A stretch of 64,000 nt of DNA from Bradyrhizobium sp. PSBB068. GTDB lineage: Bacteria > Pseudomonadota > Alphaproteobacteria > Rhizobiales > Xanthobacteraceae. This document shows, in pieces, positions 8,690-17,014 of the stretch; the stretch's first letter is position 1, and every line of letters begins with the position of its first letter. The notes beneath the pieces were generated by a model. It searched no databases. It was not told the origin of the DNA and saw only the letters and a program-made list of their open reading frames with translations. The translations under genes and the position numbers were made by a program. Location of the stretch: assembly GCA_016839165.1 (NCBI GenBank), contig CP069300.1:5952001-6016000 (forward strand). The letters run 5' to 3'.

Positions 8690-9489
8690 CGGCGCTGCTC
8701 GAGGCCCAGTCAGTGTCCATGACCGTCGGCGGTACGACCCTGGTCGACGCGATATCGCTCCGGATCGGCGCCGGCGAGATGGTGGCGATCGTCGGCCCCA
8801 ACGGCGCCGGCAAGTCGACCCTGTTGCGGATGCTGTCGGGCGATCTAAAGCCATCCCGCGGGACGACCAGGCTCAAAGAGCGCGACCTGCACGGCTACGG
8901 TCCGCGCGAGCTGGCGCAGCACCGCGCGATGCTGTCGCAGCACGTCAACGTCACCTTCCCGTTCACGGTCGAGGAAATCGTCAGCATGGGCGCCGGCGAG
9001 AGCCCGCGCACGGCGGCGCGTGGCCTGGTCAGGGCGGCGCTGGACGAGGTCGGGCTGGCGCATTTCCGTTCCAGGCAATTGCCGACGCTGTCCGGGGGCG
9101 AGCAGCAGCGTGCGCATTTCGCCCGCGTGCTGGTCCAACTCGCCTGCGGCGAGGCGCTGCATGGGCCGGGGCTGTTGCTGCTCGACGAACCGACATCGAG
9201 CCTCGATCTGCGGCATCAGATCGACCTGGTCGAGACCGCGCGGCGGCGCGCCGCGCGCGGCACCGCCGTGATCGCGATCCTGCACGACCTCAACCTTGCG
9301 ATGCGGTTCGCCGACCGTATCCTGCTGCTGCATCGCGGGCGGCTTGCCGTCGACGGCGACCGCGCCGCCGCCATGCGGACCGACACGCTCCGGCAGATCT
9401 TCGAAATCGACGCCGCGATCGACCACACCGCAAGCGGCGTGCCGTTCCTGCTGCCGCAAACCATGCGGCCGGCGAGCAAGGCGACGTAA
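8686..9489 (+). CDS. hmuV: Haem ABC transporter ATP-binding protein HmuV
   Basis: ATPase that powers haem import. The 267-residue product shows Walker A GPNGAGKST at residues 37-45, the ABC signature LSGGEQQR, Walker B LLLLDEPTSSLD and the H-loop ILHDLNLAMRF. The start overlaps the hmuU stop (ATGA). Although the frame is open upstream, that part is only a shadow of hmuU. Last gene of the hemP-hmuTUV unit. Confidence 0.95.
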   Translation: MTALLEAQSVSMTVGGTTLVDAISLRIGAGEMVAIVGPNGAGKSTLLRMLSGDLKPSRGTTRLKERDLHGYGPRELAQHRAMLSQHVNVTFPFTVEEIVSMGAGESPRTAARGLVRAALDEVGLAHFRSRQLPTLSGGEQQRAHFARVLVQLACGEALHGPGLLLLDEPTSSLDLRHQIDLVETARRRAARGTAVIAILHDLNLAMRFADRILLLHRGRLAVDGDRAAAMRTDTLRQIFEIDAAIDHTASGVPFLLPQTMRPASKAT

Positions 9490-9532
9490 GGCCGCAAGGC
9501 TTATCCCGTCGCAACATCGGCGATTCACAAAA

Positions 9533-9550
9533 CTGTCAGCGGGCTGTAAC
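9533..9550 (+). promoter_or_regulatory. Pho box (PhoB operator)
   Basis: Two 7 bp direct repeats, ctgtcag and ctgtaac, lie exactly 4 bp apart (cggg), giving the 11 bp period of PhoB operators (consensus CTGTCAT-N4-CTGTCAT). The site is 48 bp upstream of the esterase start. The match is read directly; regulation by phosphate starvation is an inference supported by the downstream gene's family. Confidence 0.75.
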
Positions 9551-9597
9551 AGGCGCCCCGGAGAACACCGCATCGTTTGTCCTTTGGGAGATCAACC

Positions 9598-10950
9598 ATG
9601 CGCCTGTCACTGCTCTGTTCCGTCGCCTCGATCCTGCTCGCCGCACCGGCGTTCGCGCAGGGCGAAGGCGAATTCCCGGCGACGCTGGCGGGTCACGCCG
9701 TGATGCCGGCCGAGAGCTTCATCGACGCCCCCGCCGATGCGCCGGCCGATCTGAAGACCTCGGGCAAATACACCACCGGCAAGCGCGTCGACGCCATCGG
9801 CACTGTGATGGGCAAGTCCTACGAGCGGCCGACCGGCGTGTCGCTGCCGTTCAAGGGCCAGCCGCTGCAGGGCCATTCCGGCATCAAGGCAATGCCCGAC
9901 GGCACGTTCTGGGTGATCACCGACAACGGCATGGGCTCGCGCTACAACTCGGCGGACTCGATGCTGTATCTGAACCGCTACAAGATGGACTGGGCCGGCG
10001 GCAAGATCGAGCGGCAGGAGACCGTGTTCCTGCACGATCCCGACAAGAAGGTGCCGTTCCGCATCGTGCATGAGGACACTGCCAAGCGTTATCTCACCGG
10101 CGCCGACTTCGACACCGAGGGCTTCCAGATCATCAACGACACGTTCTGGATCGGCGACGAGTTCGGGCCCTACATCCTCAAGGCCGACAAGACCGGCAAG
10201 ATCCTCGCCGTGTTCGAGACCGTCGCCGACGGCAAGCCGGTGCGCTCGCCGGATCACTGGGCGGTGCAGTCGCCCGGCGCGCCCGGCGCCACCTACACCA
10301 ACGTCAATCTGCGCCGCTCCAAGGGTTTTGAGGGCTTTGCCTCTTCCAAGGACGGCAAGTTCCTGTACGGCCTGCTCGAAGGACCGCTGTGGGATGCCGA
10401 CAAGAAGGATTGGGAGAAGGTCGACGGCAAGGAAGCCTCGCGCATCCTCGAATTCGACGTCGCGGCGGAGAAGTTCACCGGGCGCTACTGGCAATATGTG
10501 TTCGAGCAGAACGGCAATGCGATCGGCGACTTCAACATGATCGACCCGACCCAGGGCCTCGTGATCGAGCGCGACAATGGCGAAGGCACCGCCGACAAGG
10601 CCTGCCCGCAAGGCCAGCGCGGCGAGAACTGCTTCCCCGATCTCGCCAGGTTCAAGCGCGTCTACAAGATCGAGCTGTCGGATGCCAATATCGGCAAGCC
10701 GGTGCGCAAGGTCGCCTATATCGACCTGATGAAGATCCGCGATCCGAACAAGAAGGCCCGCAAGCCGCTCAACGACGGCGTCTACACTTTCCCGTTCTTC
10801 ACCATCGAGAACGTCGATCGGGTCGACGACACCCACATCATCGTCGGCAACGACAACAACCTGCCGTTCTCCTCGAGCCGCGATCCGAACAAGGCCGATG
10901 ACGACGAGTTCGTGCTGCTCGAGGTCGGCGACTTCCTGAAGGCGAAGTGA
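9598..10950 (+). CDS. Secreted esterase-like/phytase-like protein (PF13449 type)
   Basis: Predicted periplasmic or secreted protein of the 'esterase-like activity of phytase' family. A clear Sec signal peptide (LLCSVASILLAAPAFA-QG) is followed by a beta-propeller-like domain with GHSGIKAMPDGTFWVITDNG, FDTEGFQIINDTFWIGDEFG, GFEGFASSKDGKFLYGLLEG and HIIVGNDNNLPFS. Length 450 residues, normal for the family. ATG 9598 was chosen because gggag lies 7 bp upstream; an in-frame start 21 bp earlier lacks that spacing. A Pho box just upstream suggests release of phosphate from organic esters during phosphate starvation. The exact substrate is unknown. Confidence 0.85.
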   Translation: MRLSLLCSVASILLAAPAFAQGEGEFPATLAGHAVMPAESFIDAPADAPADLKTSGKYTTGKRVDAIGTVMGKSYERPTGVSLPFKGQPLQGHSGIKAMPDGTFWVITDNGMGSRYNSADSMLYLNRYKMDWAGGKIERQETVFLHDPDKKVPFRIVHEDTAKRYLTGADFDTEGFQIINDTFWIGDEFGPYILKADKTGKILAVFETVADGKPVRSPDHWAVQSPGAPGATYTNVNLRRSKGFEGFASSKDGKFLYGLLEGPLWDADKKDWEKVDGKEASRILEFDVAAEKFTGRYWQYVFEQNGNAIGDFNMIDPTQGLVIERDNGEGTADKACPQGQRGENCFPDLARFKRVYKIELSDANIGKPVRKVAYIDLMKIRDPNKKARKPLNDGVYTFPFFTIENVDRVDDTHIIVGNDNNLPFSSSRDPNKADDDEFVLLEVGDFLKAK

Positions 10951-10977
10951 GGCGGTCACACTCGCCGCATACACGCC

Positions 10978-11091
10978 TGTCGTCGCCCGGCTCGCCCGGG
11001 CGACCCAGTATTCCAGAGGCGTTCGAGTTCAACTGATAGGCCGCGGCGTACTGGATGCCCCGCTCAAGGCGGGGCATGACAGTGCGTATGC
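10978..11091. repeat. Extragenic palindromic repeat (cgcccgg / ccagtattccag family)
   Basis: About 114 bp with outer complementarity ctgtcgtc / catgacag and internal hairpins, for example gcccggctcgcccgggc and tgccccgctcaaggcggggca. It contains the words ccagtattccagaggc and ggccgcggcgtactgga, found again in inverted order or variant form at 60602-60769. It occupies the gap after the esterase gene. Confidence 0.65.
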
Positions 11092-11234
11092 GAAGGCTGG
11101 TCCGGTCCTCCTGCGCCGGTGGCCGCGCGAGCCGTCAGACCAAACCAATCCGAAGGTTGTCTCACAATTGCACTTCTAGCAACGCGCTAGATGATGATAG
11201 CCTTCGCCGATACTGAATCGCTGCGGGGCAAATC

Positions 11235-11678
11235 ATGGGCGAAAAATCCATTTTGACGTACATTGAGGCGCTGATCGCCGCGGGCTTCATTGCATACCTG
11301 GCCTGGGACCAAAGCTGGGGCCTGCCCCCGCCATGCGTCGCCTTGATGCTCGGCGTGATCGTTTACCTTGCCTATTTGTGCCTGATGCGATGGTTGGTGC
11401 GGCTTCATCAGAACACCTATCAGGTCGTGGCCACGATGCTGGCCCTTGCTTGGGCCGTACTGGCCTATTTCGCAACGGGGGCGCTGCAAGCGGGATTCGC
11501 CAACCAGATACCCGCCTCGCTGCTGATGTATCTGTGGCCGTGGATCGCGGCGATCGTAGCTTTCCTCGCAGCACTCGCCAGCAAGGTGCGCTTCATGGAC
11601 GATGTTCGCGCACATGCCCTCGACCGTCGCGCGCGCTGGAACGATCAGCAATGGCTCGAGGAGAGCGCCGGCTTCTAA
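11235..11678 (+). CDS. Small integral membrane protein of unknown function
   Basis: A 147-residue protein with four hydrophobic helices (about residues 8-27, 34-53, 64-84 and 91-117) and a charged C-terminal tail (ALDRRARWNDQQWLEE). I do not recognise a family. It stands alone between the repeat after the esterase gene and the convergent DUF4139 gene, about 50 bp apart. Its codon use resembles the neighbours, so it is probably a resident gene. Confidence 0.65.
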   Translation: MGEKSILTYIEALIAAGFIAYLAWDQSWGLPPPCVALMLGVIVYLAYLCLMRWLVRLHQNTYQVVATMLALAWAVLAYFATGALQAGFANQIPASLLMYLWPWIAAIVAFLAALASKVRFMDDVRAHALDRRARWNDQQWLEESAGF

Positions 11679-11726
11679 CCGGCGCTCTCGCACGCATCGG
11701 CGGCAATCAGCGGCGGCCGACGCAGG

Positions 11727-13391
11727 TCAGCCCGCCGGCACCATCACGACGCCCTTGTCCTTCGGCCAGCGCATCCGCCAGGCGAAATTGATGTCTTTGA
11801 TCTCGCCGGGCTTGGCCTCGAACGCCCATTCCAGCACGCCGCGCCTGTCGCGCAGATTGGTGGTGGTCGCAGGCGTCGAGGAGGGCAGCATCTCGACCAC
11901 GATGTCGTCGTTCTCGCTGACCGGGAGCTGATCCTGGATCGCGACCTTGATCGGGAAGTCGTGGCCGTTGCGCACCGTGGTCTTGAACGCACGCTCGTCG
12001 GTCTTCGACGTGGTCACGATCAGGCCGGCCGAGCCTTCGTTGCGCTTCACCACCGTGCGCTCGATCTTGACCTTGTCGTCGGCGCCGAAGCCGAGCCGCA
12101 CGGTCTCGTCCTTGGCGGCCGTCACCATCCGGCTGCGGCCGACGAAGATGCCGTCGCGGTAGATCGAGACCTGCCCCGGCAGCAGAGGCGCGTCGTCGGC
12201 CTGCACGAAGCTCGCTTCCAGGAACGCGGTCGGATCGAGCACGGGGACGGCGCGGACCGCGAGATCGGGGGTGATCGTCGCCGTCGCGATGCGCAGGCTC
12301 TTGGCGCCTTCATTGGCTGAAACGCTGACGCGGCCGGGGATCTTGAAGGAGGCCTGGAAGGCGCCGATTTCCGCCGTCGCCTCTTGTTCCCCAAAGGTCG
12401 ACCCGCCATTGAAGCGGAATTGCTGGACCATATCGGCCTGCGGCGCAGGCGCCACGGCCTCACGCGACCGTATGCTGGCCGACGGCAGCGGCCGCGGCGG
12501 CTGCGGGTATTGCACGAGCAGTGAATTGAGCTCGGGCGCGTTGCCGCCCCGCGCAACCCGCACGGTGGAGACCGCAAGCGCCACATTCGACCAGTCCTCG
12601 CCGGTCGACTGGGTGATCTCGGCGCGACGCACCAGCTCGATCGCAGGCTTGCGGTCCTTGGTGCCGGTATCGAGACGGGCGTCGTAAATCGGCATCCAGC
12701 GCGCATTCCGCACCGCATAGGTCACCCGCAGGGTAGCCTTGGTAGCAGCGGCGGAGGCAAGCTCGATCCGTACCTCGAGGTGGCTCGGCGGCTTGGCACC
12801 GCGGTCGGCTTCCAGGCGCGCCAGTTCGCGGTCGATGTCGCGCTGCTTGCGCGTGGCGTCGCGGATCGCGCTGTCGGCGGTTGCGACTTCATCCGCCACC
12901 GCAGAGAACGCCGCCCGCCATTCGCTGACCGGGCGTGCCTCGCCCTTCTCGCCGATCCCGACCGGCGCGGCCTCGGCGAAGTGCTCGGCGAATTTGCGCC
13001 GCGCCTCGGCCGAGCTGATGATCCCCTGCAAATCCTCGCGCTGATCCCTCAGCGCCTCGATCCGCTTGTCGATGTCGGGCAGGTTGACCGGCGGCACCAG
13101 GTGCGGCGGCCGCGCGTCGATGGCACCGATCGTCAGCTTGGCGCCGGCATCGCCCTCGACCCGGAGCGAGGATGGATCGAGCCCCATCGGGAAATCCTTC
13201 GCGATGAGCGTGTTGTCTCCGGCTGGCAGATCCAGCGTGATGACGCGGGTAACGCTCGCGCCATCCGGATAGACGGTGACGGCGTCGACCTGCGACGCTG
13301 TATCGAGATCGGCCGCGTGGAGCGGCCCGACAACCAGCGCGCCCGCCAGCACCAGGCTGGTGGTCACAAGACAATTCGCAGTCCTTCGCAT
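11727..13391 (-). CDS. Secreted DUF4139/DUF4140 (mucoidy inhibitor MuiA-like) protein
   Basis: A 554-residue exported protein. The signal peptide (about residues 1-29, ending GPLHA-AD) is followed by a DUF4140-type N-terminal domain (VDAVTVYPDGASVTRVITLD), a coiled-coil region rich in Arg/Glu/Ala (about 110-220) and a DUF4139 domain with RWMPIYDARLDT, the usual motif after the coil. The C-terminus reads GVLEWAFEAKPGEIKDINF, again typical. Start ATG 13391 is preceded by ggaggg 6 bp upstream; the frame further upstream has no signal peptide. Function in the family is unknown; it is probably in the cell envelope. Confidence 0.83.
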   Translation of the reverse strand: MRRTANCLVTTSLVLAGALVVGPLHAADLDTASQVDAVTVYPDGASVTRVITLDLPAGDNTLIAKDFPMGLDPSSLRVEGDAGAKLTIGAIDARPPHLVPPVNLPDIDKRIEALRDQREDLQGIISSAEARRKFAEHFAEAAPVGIGEKGEARPVSEWRAAFSAVADEVATADSAIRDATRKQRDIDRELARLEADRGAKPPSHLEVRIELASAAATKATLRVTYAVRNARWMPIYDARLDTGTKDRKPAIELVRRAEITQSTGEDWSNVALAVSTVRVARGGNAPELNSLLVQYPQPPRPLPSASIRSREAVAPAPQADMVQQFRFNGGSTFGEQEATAEIGAFQASFKIPGRVSVSANEGAKSLRIATATITPDLAVRAVPVLDPTAFLEASFVQADDAPLLPGQVSIYRDGIFVGRSRMVTAAKDETVRLGFGADDKVKIERTVVKRNEGSAGLIVTTSKTDERAFKTTVRNGHDFPIKVAIQDQLPVSENDDIVVEMLPSSTPATTTNLRDRRGVLEWAFEAKPGEIKDINFAWRMRWPKDKGVVMVPAG

Positions 13392-13567
13392 CACATCCCT
13401 CCGGGAAAACGCCGCATCGCGTGAGATGAACGGTGCGCCAAACGCGAAGGCGCGCCGCTTCTCGTGGTGAGACGCAACAAGGAAGAGACTGGTTCGATTG
13501 AGGTTTCCGTGCGGCGCGAGCATGGCGCCGCCGCGGCTGCCAGATGGCGCGGCGATGTTTTCGGGCG

Positions 13568-15001
13568 CTAGTGATCCGATCTGCGCCTAATGAACAGGTA
13601 ATTCGGCACGAAGCCGGCAATGGTGATCGCGATCATGATCCACCAGCCGCGCTGGAATGCCGCGATCCTGTCAGCCATCGTGGCCGGCGTAGCCAGGATC
13701 GCGACAAAGATCGCGACGCCGATCGCAAGCATAGCCTGCCGGATCATGTTGATGACGCCGGAGCCGGTCGCGAACGACGACGGCGGCAGCGAGCCGGCGC
13801 CGACGCCCATCAGGGTCGGAAAGGTCAGCCCGACGCCGACACCCGTGAGCATCATACCCGCCACAAAAGCAGGCATGTCGGGGTCTGCACCAAGCCACGT
13901 TGCCCAGATCATAAGGCCGGCCGCGAACGACATGATGCCGACCGACACGACGGCGGCCGCACCAAATCGCGCGATCAGGCGACCGGCGAACAACAGAGAC
14001 GTGAACGGAACAAGCAGCGGACCCGGCGCGATCGCAAGGCCGGTCTTGAGCGCCGACCACCCCCACACGGTTTGCTCCCACAGCGCCACCGACAACAGCA
14101 TCGCGCCGAATGCCGCGGAGTAAGGCGCCATGACCAGCGTCGCACCGGTGAACGGCCTGACCGTAAACAGTGCGGGATCGACGAACGGGTTCTTCGAACG
14201 GAGACAGTGCCACGCGAACGCGGCGAGCGAGAGGCCCGCGACGGCAAAGCCGAGCACGACGCCTCGCGAGCTCCATCCCCAGTCATTCGCCTTCACGATG
14301 GCGAATGTCAGCGCGCCGATGCCGGAGGTCACCAGCAGCGCCGCCCACCAGCTCGGACGCGGCACGTCGTGGCCGGGCACTTCGGGCAGTTTGAGCCAGC
14401 CGATGATCAGTGCGACGACGCCGATCGGAACATTGACGATGAAGATCCAGCGCCAGTCGAAGGTGACCAGCACGCCGCCTGCCAGCGGCCCGAGCGCGGC
14501 CGCAAGTCCGCCGATCGCGGTCCAGGTCCGCACCGCACCTGCCCGCTGGTCGGGCGGAAACGACGCCAGGAGCAGGCCGATCGAGGTCGGAGTCATCAAC
14601 GCGGCACCGGCGGCCTGCGCGACGCGGGCAACGACCAGCAATTCGACGTTAAGCGCGAGCGCACAGGCCGCCGACGCCGCCGTGAACAGCGCAACGCCGA
14701 GCAGAAAGCTCAGATTGCGGCTGTGGCGCTCCGCCAGACGGCCGAAAAACACCAGGAGCGCCGCATAGACGATCGCATAGCCGTTGAGGATCCAGGACAG
14801 ATCCTCGAGCGAGGCGCCGCGGAATTCCTGCGCGATGATCGGCAGCCCGACATTGACGATGAACAAATCGAGATTTGCGAGGCAGATGCCGACCGATACG
14901 ATCGCGAGGACCAGACGCGGTGAGGCCGTTGCAACCCGAACCCGCGGCCGCGCGTCAGTTGCGGTAGCCGGCCCGATCGTCTCCGCCTCGATCTCCGACA
15001 T
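13568..15001 (-). CDS. MFS drug exporter, DHA2 (14-TMS, EmrB/QacA) family
   Basis: Inner-membrane proton-driven multidrug exporter, 477 residues, with about 14 hydrophobic segments. It carries the DHA2 motif NLDLFIVNVGLPII, the loop FFGRLAERHSRN (motif A position) and motif C-like GAALMTPTSIGLLLA and LGPLAGGVLVTFDWRWIF. It is transcribed away from the MarR gene at 15083, and two identical palindromes lie between the starts, so MarR-type repression of both genes is likely. Substrates are unknown. Confidence 0.88.
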   Translation of the reverse strand: MSEIEAETIGPATATDARPRVRVATASPRLVLAIVSVGICLANLDLFIVNVGLPIIAQEFRGASLEDLSWILNGYAIVYAALLVFFGRLAERHSRNLSFLLGVALFTAASAACALALNVELLVVARVAQAAGAALMTPTSIGLLLASFPPDQRAGAVRTWTAIGGLAAALGPLAGGVLVTFDWRWIFIVNVPIGVVALIIGWLKLPEVPGHDVPRPSWWAALLVTSGIGALTFAIVKANDWGWSSRGVVLGFAVAGLSLAAFAWHCLRSKNPFVDPALFTVRPFTGATLVMAPYSAAFGAMLLSVALWEQTVWGWSALKTGLAIAPGPLLVPFTSLLFAGRLIARFGAAAVVSVGIMSFAAGLMIWATWLGADPDMPAFVAGMMLTGVGVGLTFPTLMGVGAGSLPPSSFATGSGVINMIRQAMLAIGVAIFVAILATPATMADRIAAFQRGWWIMIAITIAGFVPNYLFIRRRSDH

Positions 15002-15018
15002 CGCATCCCCCGTATAAG

Positions 15019-15053
15019 TGCATATGCATCTATTGCTATTAGGTGCATATGCA
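15019..15053. promoter_or_regulatory. Paired MarR operators (tgcatatgca x2)
   Basis: The perfect 10 bp palindrome tgcatatgca occurs twice, at 15019-15028 and 15044-15053, 25 bp apart centre to centre, in the 81 bp between the divergent MFS and MarR starts. The extended copies share gtgcatatgcat. The second copy overlaps an in-frame ATG at 15053, which argues that the regulator's true start is the later ATG at 15083. Probable binding sites of the adjacent MarR protein. Confidence 0.8.
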
Positions 15054-15082
15054 TGTATATGTCAAGCGTATTGGAGGCGGTG

Positions 15083-15541
15083 ATGGCGAAGATCGAAACC
15101 AGTCGGTGTAATCTCACGGCATTGCGCAAGGCGACGCGGCGGGTGTCGCAGCTTTACGATCAGATCCTTGCGACGTCAGGGCTGCGCGGCACGCAACGGG
15201 CCATTCTGGCCTATGTCAAACGCTCGGGCTCGCCGACGATGGGGGAACTCGCCGCAGCGCTGGTGCTTGATCGCACCGCGCTCAATCACAACCTCAAGCC
15301 GCTGGAGCGCGACGGCCTTTTGACCATCACCGTCGACAAGAATGACCGCCGCAGCCGGCTGGTGCGGCTGACCAAACGCGGCGAAGCGCGGCTCGATGAG
15401 TCGCGGTCCGCCTGGCTCGAGGCGCAGGAGCGCTTCGAGACGGCGTTTGGCGCCGGGCAGGCCGCAGATCTCAGGCAGACGCTCGAACTGGTCGCTGCGC
15501 TCGAATTCGGTGAGCGCGCGGCGGATCTGCCGGCGGCTTGA
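15083..15541 (+). CDS. MarR-family transcriptional regulator
   Basis: Winged-helix repressor of about 152 residues. The DNA-binding part is SGSPTMGELAAALVLDRTAL with the wing VDKNDRRSRLVRLTKRG. ATG 15083 is preferred because ggagg lies 5 bp upstream and because the earlier ATGs (15053, 15059) fall in the operator. Divergent from an MFS exporter, a standard arrangement in which a ligand of the regulator induces the pump. Confidence 0.9.
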   Translation: MAKIETSRCNLTALRKATRRVSQLYDQILATSGLRGTQRAILAYVKRSGSPTMGELAAALVLDRTALNHNLKPLERDGLLTITVDKNDRRSRLVRLTKRGEARLDESRSAWLEAQERFETAFGAGQAADLRQTLELVAALEFGERAADLPAA

Positions 15542-15554
15542 TCGACTTCAAGTG

Positions 15555-15586
15555 AAAAGCGGCCCGGCGTTACCGCCGGACCGCTC
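15555..15586 (-). terminator. Rho-independent terminator after the thiolase gene
   Basis: agcggtccggcgg and ccgccgggccgct-like arms (one mismatch) form a GC-rich stem that is followed on the minus strand by tttt. It sits 30-60 bp beyond the thiolase stop and may also serve the convergent marR gene. Confidence 0.7.
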
Positions 15587-15614
15587 GTTCTCATGCAATC
15601 AGTATTGATCGCGC

Positions 15615-16787
15615 TCAGCTATAGATCTCGAACAGGCCGGCGCCGCCCTGACCACCGCCGATGCACATGGTCACGACGCCCCACTTGGCCTTGCGGCGGC
15701 GGCCTTCCTGCAAGAGGTGGCCGGTGAGCCGGGCGCCGGTCATGCCGAACGGATGGCCGATCGCGATCGAGCCGCCGTTGACATTGTACTTCTCGGGATC
15801 GATGCCGAGTTGGTCGCGCGAGTAAAGGCACTGGCTGGCGAACGCCTCGTTGAGCTCCCAGAGATCGATGTCGTCGATCTTCAGGCCGTGACGCTTCAAC
15901 AGCTTCGGCACCGCGAACACTGGGCCGATGCCCATCTCGTCGGGTTCGCAGCCGGCCGAGGCCCATGCCACGAAGCGACCGAGCGGATTGAGGCCGCGCT
16001 TCTCTGCGTCCTTGGCCTCCATCAGCACCACGGCAGCGGCGCCGTCCGAGAGCTGGCTGGCATTGCCGGCGGTGACGAACTTGCCCGGGCCCTTGACCGG
16101 CTCGAGCTTGGCAAGACCTTCCAGCGTGGTCTCGGGGCGATTGCATTCGTCACGATCGACCACGTAGTCGACGATCGTCTCGGCCTTGGTCGCCTTGTCG
16201 ACCACCTTCATCTTGGTCTTCATCGGGACGATTTCGTCCTTGAACTTGTTGGCCTGCTGCGCGGCGGCCATGCGGCGCTGCGACTCCAGCGAATACTCGT
16301 CCTGGTATTCGCGGCTGAGCTTGTAGCGCTCGGCGACGATGTCGGCGGTATCGATCATCGCCATGAAGATGTCGGGCGCGGTCTTGAGCAGGTCCGGATC
16401 GATCGATTCCTTCGGCGAGCCGCCGCCGGGAATCGAGATGCTCTCGACGCCACCGGCGACGATGCAATCAGAACCATCTGAACGAATCGAGTTCGCGGCC
16501 ATCGCGATGGTCTGCAGGCCCGACGAGCAGAAGCGGTTCACCGAGACGCCGGCGGTCGACTTCGGCAGGCCGGCGAGCAGCGCGGCCTGGCGGCCGATGT
16601 TCGGCGCGCCATGCGCGCAATTGCCGAGATAGCAGTCCTCGACATATTCCTTGTCGACGCCGGCGCGGTCGACCGCGTGCTTGATGGCGTGCGCGGCGAG
16701 TGACATCGGCGGGGTGATGTTGAATCCGCCACGGCCGGACTTCGCCAGGCCGGTGCGCGCATAGGAAACGATTACGGCTTCACGCAT
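15615..16787 (-). CDS. Acetyl-CoA acyltransferase (thiolase)
   Basis: Thiolase of 390 residues, catalysing reversible CoA-dependent cleavage of 3-ketoacyl-CoA. The acylated cysteine is C87 in [11 protein letters not shown]; the His and second Cys are in [12 protein letters not shown] and [14 protein letters not shown]. Length and motifs match FadA/acetyl-CoA acetyltransferase enzymes, and it looks complete. It stands alone, without a fadB-like partner, so a role in beta-oxidation, branched-chain catabolism or biosynthesis cannot be told apart. A terminator-like hairpin follows. Confidence 0.92.
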   Translation of the reverse strand: MREAVIVSYARTGLAKSGRGGFNITPPMSLAAHAIKHAVDRAGVDKEYVEDCYLGNCAHGAPNIGRQAALLAGLPKSTAGVSVNRFCSSGLQTIAMAANSIRSDGSDCIVAGGVESISIPGGGSPKESIDPDLLKTAPDIFMAMIDTADIVAERYKLSREYQDEYSLESQRRMAAAQQANKFKDEIVPMKTKMKVVDKATKAETIVDYVVDRDECNRPETTLEGLAKLEPVKGPGKFVTAGNASQLSDGAAAVVLMEAKDAEKRGLNPLGRFVAWASAGCEPDEMGIGPVFAVPKLLKRHGLKIDDIDLWELNEAFASQCLYSRDQLGIDPEKYNVNGGSIAIGHPFGMTGARLTGHLLQEGRRRKAKWGVVTMCIGGGQGGAGLFEIYS

Positions 16788-16889
16788 TGTTTTCTCCCTC
16801 TGAGATGACGGTCATTGTGGCGTGTCGTGGCCCGTTCGTACACATTTTTCGGCGGGCGCAACAGCAATACCGGAGGCCCCGGAACGCCA

Positions 16890-16918
16890 AACGCCGCCTC
16901 CGGGGCCGGAGACGGCGT
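16890..16918 (-). terminator. Possible terminator downstream of serA
   Basis: acgccgtctccgg and ccggaggcggcgt pair with one mismatch across a very short loop; on the minus strand ttt follows. It is about 100 bp past the serA stop, so it could end the serC-serA transcript. The T-run is short. Confidence 0.45.
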
Positions 16919-17014
16919 CATGTTCCGCAGATCGGAATTTGAATGCATTTGAACGGCAACTTCCCTCGTCATGCCCGGCACGTCCCGGACGACGAAGGGC
17001 CGCTCAAACAGCGT

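Noticed and set aside
15053..15082. Upstream ATGs of the MarR regulator
   Set aside because: They fall in the second operator and lack a ribosome site, while ATG 15083 has one.
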